Positions 9,464-18,213 of a stretch of DNA of 64,000 nucleotides are shown in pieces (position 1 is the stretch's first letter; each line of letters opens with the position of its first letter). The DNA lies in the NCBI RefSeq assembly GCF_001510645.1, contig NZ_LMVB01000003.1, forward strand, positions 186,001 through 250,000, written 5' to 3'. Below the pieces are notes generated by a model, which made no database searches, was not told where the DNA came from, and saw only the letters and a program-made list of their open reading frames with translations. A program made the position numbers and the translations under genes. This DNA comes from Paenibacillus sp. FJAT-29882. GTDB taxonomy: Bacteria > Bacillota > Bacilli > Bacillales > DSM-1321.

Positions 9464-10906
9464 CTAAAAGTTAAAATATAGAAACGCTGAAACCTGCTGT
9501 AATTGAAAGATTGAATAGGTAAGTAATAAAGCAATAAAAATAGCCGATCCCAAGTTTGGCTTCAGATGATCCTTAACATACATCGAATTCTTTGCGAAGA
9601 CGGCAATGAGAAAAGCAAAAAGTAACCATCCAATGACATAATAGAAACTTTCATTCATCGTAAATTCATAATAAGGAGGATTGAAATTGCTAAAGAATTT
9701 GGGGTGGAAATTTTCAGGAAGCCTAATACCATTCCAACCAATCATGCTTTTGAATACCATGATCGCTGCATCAATTGAAGGAGCTCGGAAGAACACCCAG
9801 GCCGCGTTAACAAATTGAAAGGTAATGAACCAGGCTAGAAGTTTTGGCAGTTTAAAGCCTGCTTGACTCCACAGTCTATTGATAACACTGGCAATTCCGT
9901 GCATCAATCCCCAGATAATAAATGTCCACCCTGCACCGTGCCAGATGCCACTGACGAGAAAGATAATCATAATATTAATATAAGTTCGTATCGGCCCTTT
10001 GCGATTACCACCGAGTGGAATATAGATATAGCGTGTCAAGAAATTGGAAAGAGTGATATGCCATCTTCTCCAGAAATCTTGAATACTTAATGCTTTATAA
10101 GGAGAATTAAAGTTCATTGGGAGTCTGATGTTAAATAGTAAAGCCGCGCCAATAGCCATATCCGAATATCCACTAAAATCAAAATAAAGCTGAAACGTAT
10201 AAGATAAAGATGTAATCCACGAATCTAAAAAAGTAAGGACACTGGGATCTCGATAGCCGCTATTCGCTAATTTAGCAAAAGTATCAGCGATTCCTACTTT
10301 TTTAAACAGGCCAATACTAAAAACGCTTAACCCGATTGCTATATTTCTGTAATTGATTTTGCGATTTACTTTGTTTTCAAATTGCGACATCACATCGCCG
10401 TGTTGAACGATCGGACCCGCGATTAATTGCGGGAAAAATGTGACAAATAAACCGTAGTTGAGAGGATGATAGCCTCTTGTTTCACCGTGATAAGAATCGA
10501 CTAAGTACGGGATTTTTTGAAACGTGTAAAAACTAATAGCAAGCGGAAGGATAAGATTCATAACTCGATAATCCGTATCAAATGCAGCATTTATATTCGT
10601 GATAAAGAAGTCATAATACTTAAAGTAGCCCAATAAGCATACATTAAATAAAATACCAATTGTCAGCAGTATCTTTTTCTTTAAAGGATGCTTCACTTTA
10701 CCAAGAATGGTCCCAATGATGTAGTTCACGACTAGGGAAAAGAGAAGCAATGGCAGATAAATTGGATTCCACCAACCGTAAAAGAACAAGGAAGAGAGAA
10801 ACAGCCAAACCTTTGCAAACGTAAAGCTTATTTTATTTAAAATGAAATAACCGAGAAAAACGATTGGTAAAAACAAAAAAATAAATTCGAACGAATTAAA
10901 TATCAA
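9464..10906 (-). CDS. MBOAT family membrane O-acyltransferase (PatA/AlgI/DltB-like)
   Basis: Polytopic membrane protein with about ten hydrophobic segments. It carries the MBOAT signature FWRRWHITLSNFL and the catalytic histidine in SGIWHGAGWTFIIWG. It probably passes acetyl groups across the membrane to the SGNH partner encoded next. The start is probably the TTG at 10906: GAGGTG lies nine bases upstream and the product begins MIFNSFEFIFLFLP, the usual beginning of this family. Upstream GTG codons (10930, 10918) would only add a short unconserved tail. Confidence 0.88.
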   Translation of the reverse strand: MIFNSFEFIFLFLPIVFLGYFILNKISFTFAKVWLFLSSLFFYGWWNPIYLPLLLFSLVVNYIIGTILGKVKHPLKKKILLTIGILFNVCLLGYFKYYDFFITNINAAFDTDYRVMNLILPLAISFYTFQKIPYLVDSYHGETRGYHPLNYGLFVTFFPQLIAGPIVQHGDVMSQFENKVNRKINYRNIAIGLSVFSIGLFKKVGIADTFAKLANSGYRDPSVLTFLDSWITSLSYTFQLYFDFSGYSDMAIGAALLFNIRLPMNFNSPYKALSIQDFWRRWHITLSNFLTRYIYIPLGGNRKGPIRTYINIMIIFLVSGIWHGAGWTFIIWGLMHGIASVINRLWSQAGFKLPKLLAWFITFQFVNAAWVFFRAPSIDAAIMVFKSMIGWNGIRLPENFHPKFFSNFNPPYYEFTMNESFYYVIGWLLFAFLIAVFAKNSMYVKDHLKPNLGSAIFIALLLTYSIFQLQQVSAFLYFNF

Positions 10907-11075
10907 GGGATTCTTCACCTCGCTAGACACCTGAAATAAATTGTAAAATCCTTATAAATGATACTATATATACGTCTTAGACACAACTAGGCATACTCTT
11001 TGAAGAAGAACACAAAGGTAAAAAGAGGTCGTTTCTGATAATATATACATTATAAGAAAAATTTTCATATTTCTC

Positions 11076-11208
11076 TTGAAATATATTCCTGATGTGATAA
11101 TCTATATATAAGTAATAAAATTCCGTTTTGTGTTGATAATAAAGGGATATGGTTGGTTTTTGGTTAAAAAGCTACCTGCTAAATTTATTTAGCAGGTAGC
11201 TTTTTTTT
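11076..11208 (+). ncRNA. Candidate short transcript ending in a strong terminator
   Basis: No gene precedes the excellent terminator at 11166-11208: a 16-bp stem built on AAGCTACCTGCTAAA and its complement, then eight T. A possible promoter lies upstream, TTGAAA at 11076-11081 with TAATCT at 11098-11103 (16-base spacer). This would give an RNA of about 100 bases. A tiny reading frame (MVGFWLKSYLLNLFSR) overlaps the hairpin, but its RBS spacing is poor. The terminator is certain; the RNA is inference. Confidence 0.4.
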
Positions 11209-11315
11209 GTATGAAGGACATGGGGACGGGTCTCCGCGACTTATTAATATAGCCAATCTATTTATCAAGTATACGGATTTTACCTTAGAAAGCATCCGAA
11301 ATTCCGGCTCCGCAC

Positions 11316-11386
11316 CGCCGCCATTATGATTAGGTGAGTGTAGCGTGCTTCATGATAGATCCTGCATAGTAAATGGTGGCGTTTTG
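11316..11386. repeat. Inverted-repeat element, copy 1
   Basis: CGCCGCCATT at 11316-11325 pairs with AATGGTGGCG at 11372-11381. The inner segment 11343-11386 recurs at 20671-20714 (about 36 of 44 bases, including GCGTGCTT, GATCCT and CATAGTAA). A start-like portion (CGCACCGCC followed by AGGTGA) recurs near 31632. No gene lies between 10907 and 11643; the remaining sequence shows nothing else I recognise. Confidence 0.55.
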
Positions 11387-11561
11387 TATAGAAAAACGGA
11401 ATGAGTTGGAGTTATGTTAATGGATCTAAAGTGGGGGAGCCTTGAAGGAACCCTTATACGGATGAAAAGGGGGAGTAGGACCGGCATAAAGCAAATCCTG
11501 CGCCATCTTACTCTCTTAAATACGTAGAAAAAGTACAATCTTCCATAATGATGTATATGAC

Positions 11562-11589
11562 TTGGAAAAAATATGTATTGGTATATAAT
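11562..11589 (+). promoter_or_regulatory. Sigma-A promoter of the phosphodiester glycosidase gene
   Basis: TTGGAA at 11562-11567, a 16-base spacer and TATAAT at 11584-11589. The RBS AAAGG at 11629-11633 sets the TTG start at 11643. Confidence 0.65.
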
Positions 11590-11642
11590 AGGATATAGTA
11601 TTTACTAGATTCATGTAATTCTAGAGAGAAAGGTTGTTTATT

Positions 11643-13130
11643 TTGAAGAGTTATAAGAAAATATTTATTTTGTTTACTCCTCTGTTCCTCATCATGTTGT
11701 TCCTCGGCGTTTCTATTAGCTACGCAAAGACTGCTATGTTAACACCGGGTGCCCAGATGAGGTACGAAACGACGACGATAGCTAAGAAGAAACAAGCGGT
11801 TAATGTTCTTAATTTAAACCTGACTAACCCAAATATCACAATTGAGATGGGATATAATAGCCCTCTTAATACGTGGAAAACCGTTCCGGCGTTTGCTAAA
11901 GCAAATGCATATGATAAACATCATGTAATCGGTGCTGTGAATGCCTCTCTGTTCCATATGAGAGATAACAAGCTCCCGATGTATCTATTAGCTCAAAATA
12001 AGCAAATTATTAATTTCGGCGCGGAAAGAGAGATGGAAGATACAGGATTCATGTCTGTTCCAGCTGCGTTTGGAATGGATGAAAGTGGTAAAGCAATCAT
12101 TGGTCGCTACAAGATCCAAGCATCCTTCAGCTATCAAGGAAACACATATCCATTAAGTGGATTTAATCGGGCCCGGGAAGAAAACGAGAGTGTGTTGTTC
12201 ACATCCTCATTCCGTTATCCAAATACGAGAACGAACTCAACTGGATATGAAGTCATTGTTGCGAAACTTTCAAAGGATATCAACAAGAGTGTTGGTTTTG
12301 GCGAGACCGTAACAGGTCAAATTGTTGGAACAAGACTATATGGTGAAAAGTCCAGTGCGATGATTCCTAAAGATGGTTTTGTTATTTCGACACAAGGGAT
12401 GTCCGTAGAGCAAGTGCGGAATATGAAGATTGGTGATGAGATTGCTCTAACCATTGATATCGATGAAAAGTGGCAGAATTCAAAGTTCATGCTTGCTAGC
12501 GGTCCCCTATTAGTCCAAGAAGGTAAAACAAATCTTACCATTGATACGTCAACAGCGAAAGCCAAAGCAAGAAGGGCAAGAACAGCGATCACTGTCGACG
12601 CTGCAGGTACTAGAGTATATATGGTTACAGTAGACAATACGAAGGGCAACCCTGGGATGACGCTTGAAGAATTTTCCAATTATTTAGTAAGTCTCGGTGC
12701 CTATCAAGCAATTAATCTAGATGGCGGTGGCTCCACTACGATGGCAATAAGAAACCCAGGCAGCCGTTATGCGGGTCTCATTAACAGCCCATCTGATGGA
12801 AGAATGCGCCCAGTTTCAACTGTTTTACAGGCTATTAGTAAAGCACCCTATGGACCACCTGCAAAAGTTTCAGCTCAACGAACAAAGGCGGGTATATTGA
12901 AACCAGGAGATTCTACAAGTTTTACTGTCACATCAGTGCTTGATTCATACAATAACCTGCTACCAATCTACAAAACAGGTGTTAAAGTAGTACCGGATCC
13001 TTCTATAAATAAGATTGGCAAGATGTCCGATAATAAATTTATTGCCACTAAACCTGGGACTGGATTTGTTACAGTGAATTATGCCAGTGTTTCCGTTAAG
13101 GTTCCTGTGAAAGTAGCAAAGAAAAAATAA
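11643..13130 (+). CDS. Secreted phosphodiester glycosidase (NAGPA-like) family protein
   Basis: An N-terminal signal peptide or anchor (about 1-30, ending SISYA) precedes a domain of the NAGPA phosphodiester glycosidase family. Visible family features are VIGAVNASLFHM, LASGPLLVQEG, RARTAITVDA and the C-terminal LDGGGSTTMAI. The last 80 residues form a Big-like beta domain (AKVSAQRTKAGILKPG onward). Members in Gram-positives are exported and suspected to act on wall glycan phosphodiesters. The TTG at 11643 is preferred because the in-frame TTG at 11634 touches the RBS. The gene is monocistronic, converging on slaP across a shared terminator. Confidence 0.85.
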   Translation: MKSYKKIFILFTPLFLIMLFLGVSISYAKTAMLTPGAQMRYETTTIAKKKQAVNVLNLNLTNPNITIEMGYNSPLNTWKTVPAFAKANAYDKHHVIGAVNASLFHMRDNKLPMYLLAQNKQIINFGAEREMEDTGFMSVPAAFGMDESGKAIIGRYKIQASFSYQGNTYPLSGFNRAREENESVLFTSSFRYPNTRTNSTGYEVIVAKLSKDINKSVGFGETVTGQIVGTRLYGEKSSAMIPKDGFVISTQGMSVEQVRNMKIGDEIALTIDIDEKWQNSKFMLASGPLLVQEGKTNLTIDTSTAKAKARRARTAITVDAAGTRVYMVTVDNTKGNPGMTLEEFSNYLVSLGAYQAINLDGGGSTTMAIRNPGSRYAGLINSPSDGRMRPVSTVLQAISKAPYGPPAKVSAQRTKAGILKPGDSTSFTVTSVLDSYNNLLPIYKTGVKVVPDPSINKIGKMSDNKFIATKPGTGFVTVNYASVSVKVPVKVAKKK

Positions 13131-13133
13131 CAT

Positions 13134-13175
13134 AAAGAAAGAGCCTGTGCAAATTTTAGCGCAGGCTCTTTCTTT
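13134..13175. terminator. Bidirectional terminator between convergent genes
   Basis: AAAGAAAGAGCCTGTGC at 13134-13150 pairs with GCGCAGGCTCTTTCTTT at 13159-13175; A/T-runs on both sides suit both the plus-strand gene and slaP. Confidence 0.88.
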
Positions 13176-13181
13176 ACCTTA

Positions 13182-14066
13182 TTACTGAACAGGTTTAGCA
13201 GACCATGTTGATAAGTCTATGTCTTCTTTTAAAACCATCGTTGCCGGGAAAATAAATGTCCAAGGCTTTGATGTGTTTGCTTTAATTTCTAAATCGTCTA
13301 ATGAAAAGCCGCCTTTTGCAACTACTTCTTTAGAAGCATCAATAATTTCTAAAGGAAGCTTTTCAATTTTAACGTTTTTGTCGTGACCGTTACGAATTAG
13401 AATGGTGACATTGAGGTCGCCATTCTCCGTTTTTTTCGCTTGTAAACCTAGGAAGTTTACTTCACCTTCGCGTGGTGGGTCAATTTGTTCCACGTACTTT
13501 TCTAAGTTTTTGCGTTCTGCTTCTGGCAGACTTTTTTCCCAAGATTCAGCAAGATCAAGTCTATGCTTTGCTTTCAGTTCAAAAGCGATGGTCCAGTCCT
13601 TTGTAGAGAACTCCTTTTTCGAAACGGTATCAGCAGGGAAGACGAACATCCAAGGGCGGCTACTTCTAGCAGGAAGCTCTCCTAGCACACTCATATCAAA
13701 AGAATGTCTAGCAATTGTTTCTTGATTTTCATCCAAAAGCAATAGTTTTACTTCTTGGAAGGTGATGGCTTTCTTTAAGCTGTTACGAACAAAGGCAATC
13801 GCAACTACTTCATTTTTTTCTGGTCGCAATTCAATACCTGCTAGTGAGATCTGATTCGGTTTCAATGGGTCAAGCTCATTGTTTAGAAATCGGTACACGT
13901 AATTTTGTTCACTTGAAAGATTCCACTGCGGATGAATCGATAATTCAGTGATAATATCTTCGTCTGTTTGATTTTCTGTTTCATTTAATAGATCGCCAGA
14001 AGAAATAACTGAATCCTTACCTTCTTTGTTAAGCTTATTTTTGTTTTTTTTGAAAATAGAGGCCAT
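13182..14066 (-). CDS. slaP: Accessory Sec system S-layer assembly protein
   Basis: Cytoplasmic protein of 294 residues with no signal peptide. After a charged, lysine-rich N-terminus it has two copies of the SLAP_DUP-type domain (about 50-160 and 190-290); both halves end similarly, SRPWMFVFPADTVSK and SKPWTFIFPATMVLK. In B. anthracis SlaP works with SecA2 to secrete S-layer proteins, and here it lies directly downstream of secA2 on the same strand. RBS AAAGGAG lies ten bases before the ATG. The 117-base gap to secA2 contains a hairpin repeat (14118-14174) that may uncouple the two genes. Confidence 0.87.
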   Translation of the reverse strand: MASIFKKNKNKLNKEGKDSVISSGDLLNETENQTDEDIITELSIHPQWNLSSEQNYVYRFLNNELDPLKPNQISLAGIELRPEKNEVVAIAFVRNSLKKAITFQEVKLLLLDENQETIARHSFDMSVLGELPARSSRPWMFVFPADTVSKKEFSTKDWTIAFELKAKHRLDLAESWEKSLPEAERKNLEKYVEQIDPPREGEVNFLGLQAKKTENGDLNVTILIRNGHDKNVKIEKLPLEIIDASKEVVAKGGFSLDDLEIKANTSKPWTFIFPATMVLKEDIDLSTWSAKPVQ

Positions 14067-14117
14067 TTATCGCCAACTCCTTTAAAATTGTGAAAAACAT
14101 GGGCAAGATTAATTAAT

Positions 14118-14174
14118 AAGGGTCTGACCTCGTACTCTACTAGTCAATATGTAGTAGAGACAAGGTCTGATCTT
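14118..14174. repeat. GGTCTGACC-type hairpin repeat, copy 1
   Basis: AAGGGTCTGACCT at 14118-14130 pairs with AGGTCTGATCTT at 14163-14174, with an inner CTCTACTA/TAGTAGAG stem. It sits between secA2 and slaP. Related copies are at 26584, 29312, 35770 and 52517. Confidence 0.8.
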
Positions 14175-14183
14175 ATAGACTTT

Positions 14184-16550
14184 TTATTCTTCCACTTGGC
14201 TGTTAACAGCTTGTATGAAACGTCCGATTTGTACAGCCATTTCCGTTTCAATTGTATTAAATGTATGGGTAAATAACTCAAGTCCTTCTTTTTGATAAAG
14301 CCGTAACGGATCTTCTTGCTGATATTGACGCAAGCCAATCCCTTCTTTAAGTCTTGCCATGTTCTCCAAATGTTGGACCCATTGGGTATCGATGACGTTC
14401 AATAGCCAGATTTTCAAAGTCTGAAGATACGCTGGGTTTGCGTCTAGCTGTTCTTCAATGCTTTCGATGTATGATCTCATCTTAGGTGTGATTACTTCTT
14501 CTATTTCTTTGTTACTTTGAAGAGGTGATGAAAGTGTAATCGGGTAGCCAGGCAGAATTTCGTTTATCTTCGAATTGAGAGCATCTAGATTCCATTCTTC
14601 AAAAGGAACGTCTTCTGGGCAATGCAGTTCCATCACATTACTTATCGCATTGCGTATCTTCGAAGCTATTTGACTATCATTATTTTCTGCTTCCATAATC
14701 CGGTCGCGCACTTGGTAAATGATGTTTCGTTGTTCATTGCTTACATCATCCAATTTTAAATTGTATTCTCGCATGGAATAGTGAGAGCCTTCGACAATTC
14801 GTTGGATACGATCGACAAATTCATCGACTTTTTTATAGGTGATAAGGCCCGTAGTATCTGATGTCAGCTTTTTCGCAAGCTTTTCTAAGTCTTCTATGGC
14901 AAATCGTTTAATCATATCATCTTCTAGTGAAATATAGAATTGTGAAGAACCTGGGTCTCCTTGACGTCCAGCGCGTCCGCGTAATTGGTTGTCTACCCGT
15001 CTGCTTTCATGCTTCTCTGTGCCGATTACGTGTAAGCCACCAAGCTCAGCGACGCCTTCTCCAAGTAAAATGTCCGTTCCCCGACCGGCCATATTGGTAG
15101 CGATCGTAATTTGGCCTCGTTGTCCAGCCGTAGCAATCAGCTCTACTTCTTGTTCCACACTTTTTGCGTTTAGTAAATTAAAAGATAGGTTCTCTTTCTC
15201 TAAATAGGAAGCAACCTTTTCAGATTGTAGGATAGAAGTCGTCCCAATTAAGATCGGTTGTCCAGTAGCATGCACTCGTTTTACTGCTTCGGCTACTTTT
15301 TTATATTTATGGTCCAGTGTCTTAAAGATTACATCTGGATGATCTACGCGGATTTTGTCTCGATTGGTTGGAATTTGAATAACGTCCATGCCATAAACAT
15401 TTTGAAATTCTTTTTCCTCAGTTTTAGCTGTACCTGTCATTCCTGATAGCTTAGCATACATTCTAAAGTAGTTCTGAATCGTAACAGAAGCCTGCGTTTT
15501 ATTTTCTTCTGTAATCTCAATACCTTCTTTTGCCTCGATCGCTTGGTGCAATCCATCGCTTAGTGATCGACCATCCATCACTCGGCCTGTAAAGATATCA
15601 ACTAACAGAATCTTCCCGTCTTTAATAATATAATCGACATCTTTTTCAAACATGACATGAGCACGAACTGCTTGAATGACATAGTGAAAGAGTGTTTGAT
15701 GCTCAAGGTCATAAAGGTTATCAATCCCAAATGCTTTCTCCACTTTCTCCACACCATCATCGGTCAAGCTTGTTGCTTTCGTTTCCGGATCAAATGTATA
15801 ATCCTCTTCTTGCTTAAAACGTTTCGCAAGACGAGAAGCGATGTGCTGCAGATCACTGTTCGATTGCGTTTTACCAGCGATAATTAGTGGCGTTTTTGCT
15901 TCGTCCACAAGTACGCTGTCCACTTCGTCAATAATGGCATAGTGAAGGGGTCTTTGACTTTTATCGGCGACAGTGACAGCCATGTTATCACGTAAGTAGT
16001 CAAAGCCAAATTCCGTTCCCACCCCGTACGTGATGTCAGCAAGATAGGCATCTTTCTTTTCATAAGGCTGCATATTTGGAACGTTTAAACCGACCGTTAA
16101 TCCAAGGAACTCATGAATTTGACCAATTTTTTCCCGATCCCGTGTGGCTAAGTAATCATTGACGGTAATAACATGTACACCTTTACCTTCAAGAGCACGC
16201 AAATAGCTTGGTAGAGAAGCAACTAGTGTTTTCCCTTCTCCTGTAGCCATCTCTGCAATATTTCCTTCTGTTAAGACAAGCCCACCGATCATTTGAACAT
16301 CAAAATGTCTCATACCAAGTACACGCTTGGAAGCTTCTCTGACAACAGCAAAGGCATCCAATTTTATATCATCAATTGTTTGTCCGTTTGTTAAATCAGC
16401 TTTAAATTGGGTCGTCATGTCTTTAAGCTGCTCATCGGAATATTGAATATATTTTGGTTCTAATGCATTAATTTCATCCACCATTTTATAATATTTAGTA
16501 AGCCTTTTTTGATTAGTATCTCCAAAGGTGTTTTTCAGAAACGATAGCAT
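14184..16550 (-). CDS. secA2: Accessory preprotein translocase ATPase SecA2
   Basis: DEAD-type motor of 788 residues that drives export of selected proteins through SecYEG. Walker A ATGEGKT is at 102-108, the DEVD box at 208-211 (IIDEVDSVL), and the helicase motif VI region reads QLRGRAGRQGDPGSS. It ends at QAVNSQVEE without the C-terminal cysteine-rich zinc segment of housekeeping SecA, as expected for SecA2. The adjacent slaP and nearby SLH genes point to S-layer export. RBS AAGGGG precedes the ATG. Confidence 0.93.
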   Translation of the reverse strand: MLSFLKNTFGDTNQKRLTKYYKMVDEINALEPKYIQYSDEQLKDMTTQFKADLTNGQTIDDIKLDAFAVVREASKRVLGMRHFDVQMIGGLVLTEGNIAEMATGEGKTLVASLPSYLRALEGKGVHVITVNDYLATRDREKIGQIHEFLGLTVGLNVPNMQPYEKKDAYLADITYGVGTEFGFDYLRDNMAVTVADKSQRPLHYAIIDEVDSVLVDEAKTPLIIAGKTQSNSDLQHIASRLAKRFKQEEDYTFDPETKATSLTDDGVEKVEKAFGIDNLYDLEHQTLFHYVIQAVRAHVMFEKDVDYIIKDGKILLVDIFTGRVMDGRSLSDGLHQAIEAKEGIEITEENKTQASVTIQNYFRMYAKLSGMTGTAKTEEKEFQNVYGMDVIQIPTNRDKIRVDHPDVIFKTLDHKYKKVAEAVKRVHATGQPILIGTTSILQSEKVASYLEKENLSFNLLNAKSVEQEVELIATAGQRGQITIATNMAGRGTDILLGEGVAELGGLHVIGTEKHESRRVDNQLRGRAGRQGDPGSSQFYISLEDDMIKRFAIEDLEKLAKKLTSDTTGLITYKKVDEFVDRIQRIVEGSHYSMREYNLKLDDVSNEQRNIIYQVRDRIMEAENNDSQIASKIRNAISNVMELHCPEDVPFEEWNLDALNSKINEILPGYPITLSSPLQSNKEIEEVITPKMRSYIESIEEQLDANPAYLQTLKIWLLNVIDTQWVQHLENMARLKEGIGLRQYQQEDPLRLYQKEGLELFTHTFNTIETEMAVQIGRFIQAVNSQVEE

Positions 16551-16890
16551 GTAAAACGCCCCTTAATTAGCATATATTCTGTCTTTCAAGTAATAATCTT
16601 ACCAAAAATAACAGGTATTTGCTATAAATAGTGGAAGACTGTGAAATTTATACAATAACCTAGTTGTTTTCGTCAGGAAAAAGTGAGGAAATGGCATATT
16701 TAATAAAAATAGTTTGTAAGTTTATTAGAATTCTAGTAATATATTTGATGATATCAGTTTTTGTTGATTAGACCGGGAAAAAAGAGAATGACGTCAGATG
16801 AAAATTTTGTGACTACCAAATAAATGAAATGTTTCTTTATACTCATTCTTTAATCTTAAATTGGATATGATATTTCTAAGGAGGTACTCC
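16551..16890. other. Divergent promoter region secA2/tagO
   Basis: 340 AT-rich bases between divergent genes. The tagO RBS AAGGAGG is at 16879-16885. I see no convincing promoter pair, riboswitch or repeat. Confidence 0.5.
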
Positions 16891-17955
16891 ATGGTTTACC
16901 TTGCCTTGTTACTATGCTTTGTGGCATCCATTATTATTACGCCGCTTGTTAAGAAATTTGCCATCAAGATTGGTGCAACTGACAAGCCCAACTATCGTAA
17001 AGTTCATCAGAAAGTTATGCCCCGTCTAGGCGGATTGGCAATCTATATCAGTTTTCTCATCGGCTGGGTTTTCTTAAGACCAAATGATGACTTAACAAAC
17101 ATAACGATCCCGCTTCTAATTGGCGGTTTTATTATAATAATTACTGGATTTTTCGATGATTTATTCGAACTTTCAGCTAAAATTAAATTTATGGCACAAA
17201 TTGTTGCGGCAGGCGTTGTTGTCATTGGTGGCGTCCAAGTCGATTATATTAACTTACCGTTCGGAGGAGAGCTTCATTTTGGCATACTGGCCATTCCGTT
17301 AACGATCCTTTGGGTGGTAGGCATTACGAATGCCATTAATTTAATTGATGGTCTTGACGGACTAGCTGCAGGTGTTTCATCGATTGCCTTAATTACCATC
17401 TCGGGAATGGCCATTTTAAAAGGTGACCTATTTGTAATGAGTATGGCATTGATCCTTTTAGGAAGTACACTTGGTTTCTTGTTTTACAATTTCCATCCGG
17501 CAAAAATCTTTATGGGAGATACAGGAGCATTATTCCTAGGATACATGATTGCGGTTCTTTCCCTGATGGGGTTCAAGAATATCACAATGATTTCTTTGAT
17601 TGTACCGGTTATTATCCTCGGAGTTCCAATTTCTGATACATTCTTTGCGATTATTCGCCGGATTAAGCACAAAAAACCATTATCAGCACCGGATAAATCC
17701 CATTTGCATCACTGCTTACTTGAAGTAGGATTTTCACATAGGCAGACGGTTTTACTCATCTATGCAATGGCTGCATGCTGTGGATTATCTGCTTTCATTT
17801 TCTCGATGGCTACGTCATGGGGGGCAATTTTCATGGGAATCATCCTCTTGCTAGCTGTTGAGGTAATTGTAGAAAAAATAGGTTTAATCGGTAAGGAATA
17901 CCAACCGTTATTACGTTTTATCAATGCGAAAAACGATCAAATGAAAGATCGTTAA
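16891..17955 (+). CDS. tagO: Undecaprenyl-phosphate GlcNAc-1-phosphate transferase
   Basis: Multispanning membrane enzyme of the MraY/WecA family that transfers GlcNAc-1-phosphate from UDP-GlcNAc to undecaprenyl phosphate, the first step of wall teichoic acid and secondary wall polymer synthesis. Family motifs are present: MPRLGG, the DD motif in GFFDDLFEL, NAINLIDGLDGLAAG, FMGDTGALFLGY and a HLHHCLL loop. I start at the ATG at 16891, directly after AAGGAGG, rather than an upstream in-frame codon. The gene is followed by a terminator and lies in the B. subtilis position upstream of an LCP gene and yvyE. Confidence 0.93.
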   Translation: MVYLALLLCFVASIIITPLVKKFAIKIGATDKPNYRKVHQKVMPRLGGLAIYISFLIGWVFLRPNDDLTNITIPLLIGGFIIIITGFFDDLFELSAKIKFMAQIVAAGVVVIGGVQVDYINLPFGGELHFGILAIPLTILWVVGITNAINLIDGLDGLAAGVSSIALITISGMAILKGDLFVMSMALILLGSTLGFLFYNFHPAKIFMGDTGALFLGYMIAVLSLMGFKNITMISLIVPVIILGVPISDTFFAIIRRIKHKKPLSAPDKSHLHHCLLEVGFSHRQTVLLIYAMAACCGLSAFIFSMATSWGAIFMGIILLLAVEVIVEKIGLIGKEYQPLLRFINAKNDQMKDR

Positions 17956-17958
17956 TTA

Positions 17959-17987
17959 AAACCTCTCTGATAAAGAGAGGTTTTTTT
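17959..17987 (+). terminator. tagO terminator
   Basis: AACCTCTCT and AGAGAGGTT form a tight hairpin with a five-base loop, followed by seven T. Confidence 0.9.
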
Positions 17988-18001
17988 GTATGCTTTTTTA
18001 A

Positions 18002-18133
18002 GGAATGGGGTAGTTTAAATAGGAGAAGTCGTGCATGGGTTTGGATTAATTATTACTTTTTTTGGACAGATTCTTTGTTTGTTAGGATTAATTCATCGCA
18101 TTTTCGATTAAATAGCCCCATAATTGGATTAAA
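18002..18133 (+). repeat. 20-21-bp-period repeat array
   Basis: Unit heads lie at 18002 (GGAATGGGG), 18022 (GGAGAAGTC), 18043 (GGATTAATT), 18064 (GGACAGATT), 18085 (GGATTAATT), 18105 (CGATTAAAT) and 18126 (GGATTAAAA), a spacing of 20, 21, 21, 21, 20 and 21 bases. It is the same pattern as the arrays around the NERD gene, here on the plus strand between the tagO and LCP terminators. Confidence 0.8.
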
Positions 18134-18170
18134 ACAGCATGGTTAAGCTAAGATTTTCCGGCTTTTGATC

Positions 18171-18203
18171 AAAAAACAGCTGTACCTCATTTGGTACAAC
18201 TGT
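18171..18203 (-). terminator. LCP gene terminator
   Basis: ACAGCTGTACC at 18176-18186 pairs with GGTACAACTGT at 18193-18203; on the minus strand a T-run follows (18171-18176). Confidence 0.88.
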
Positions 18204-18213
18204 AATTTATTCA

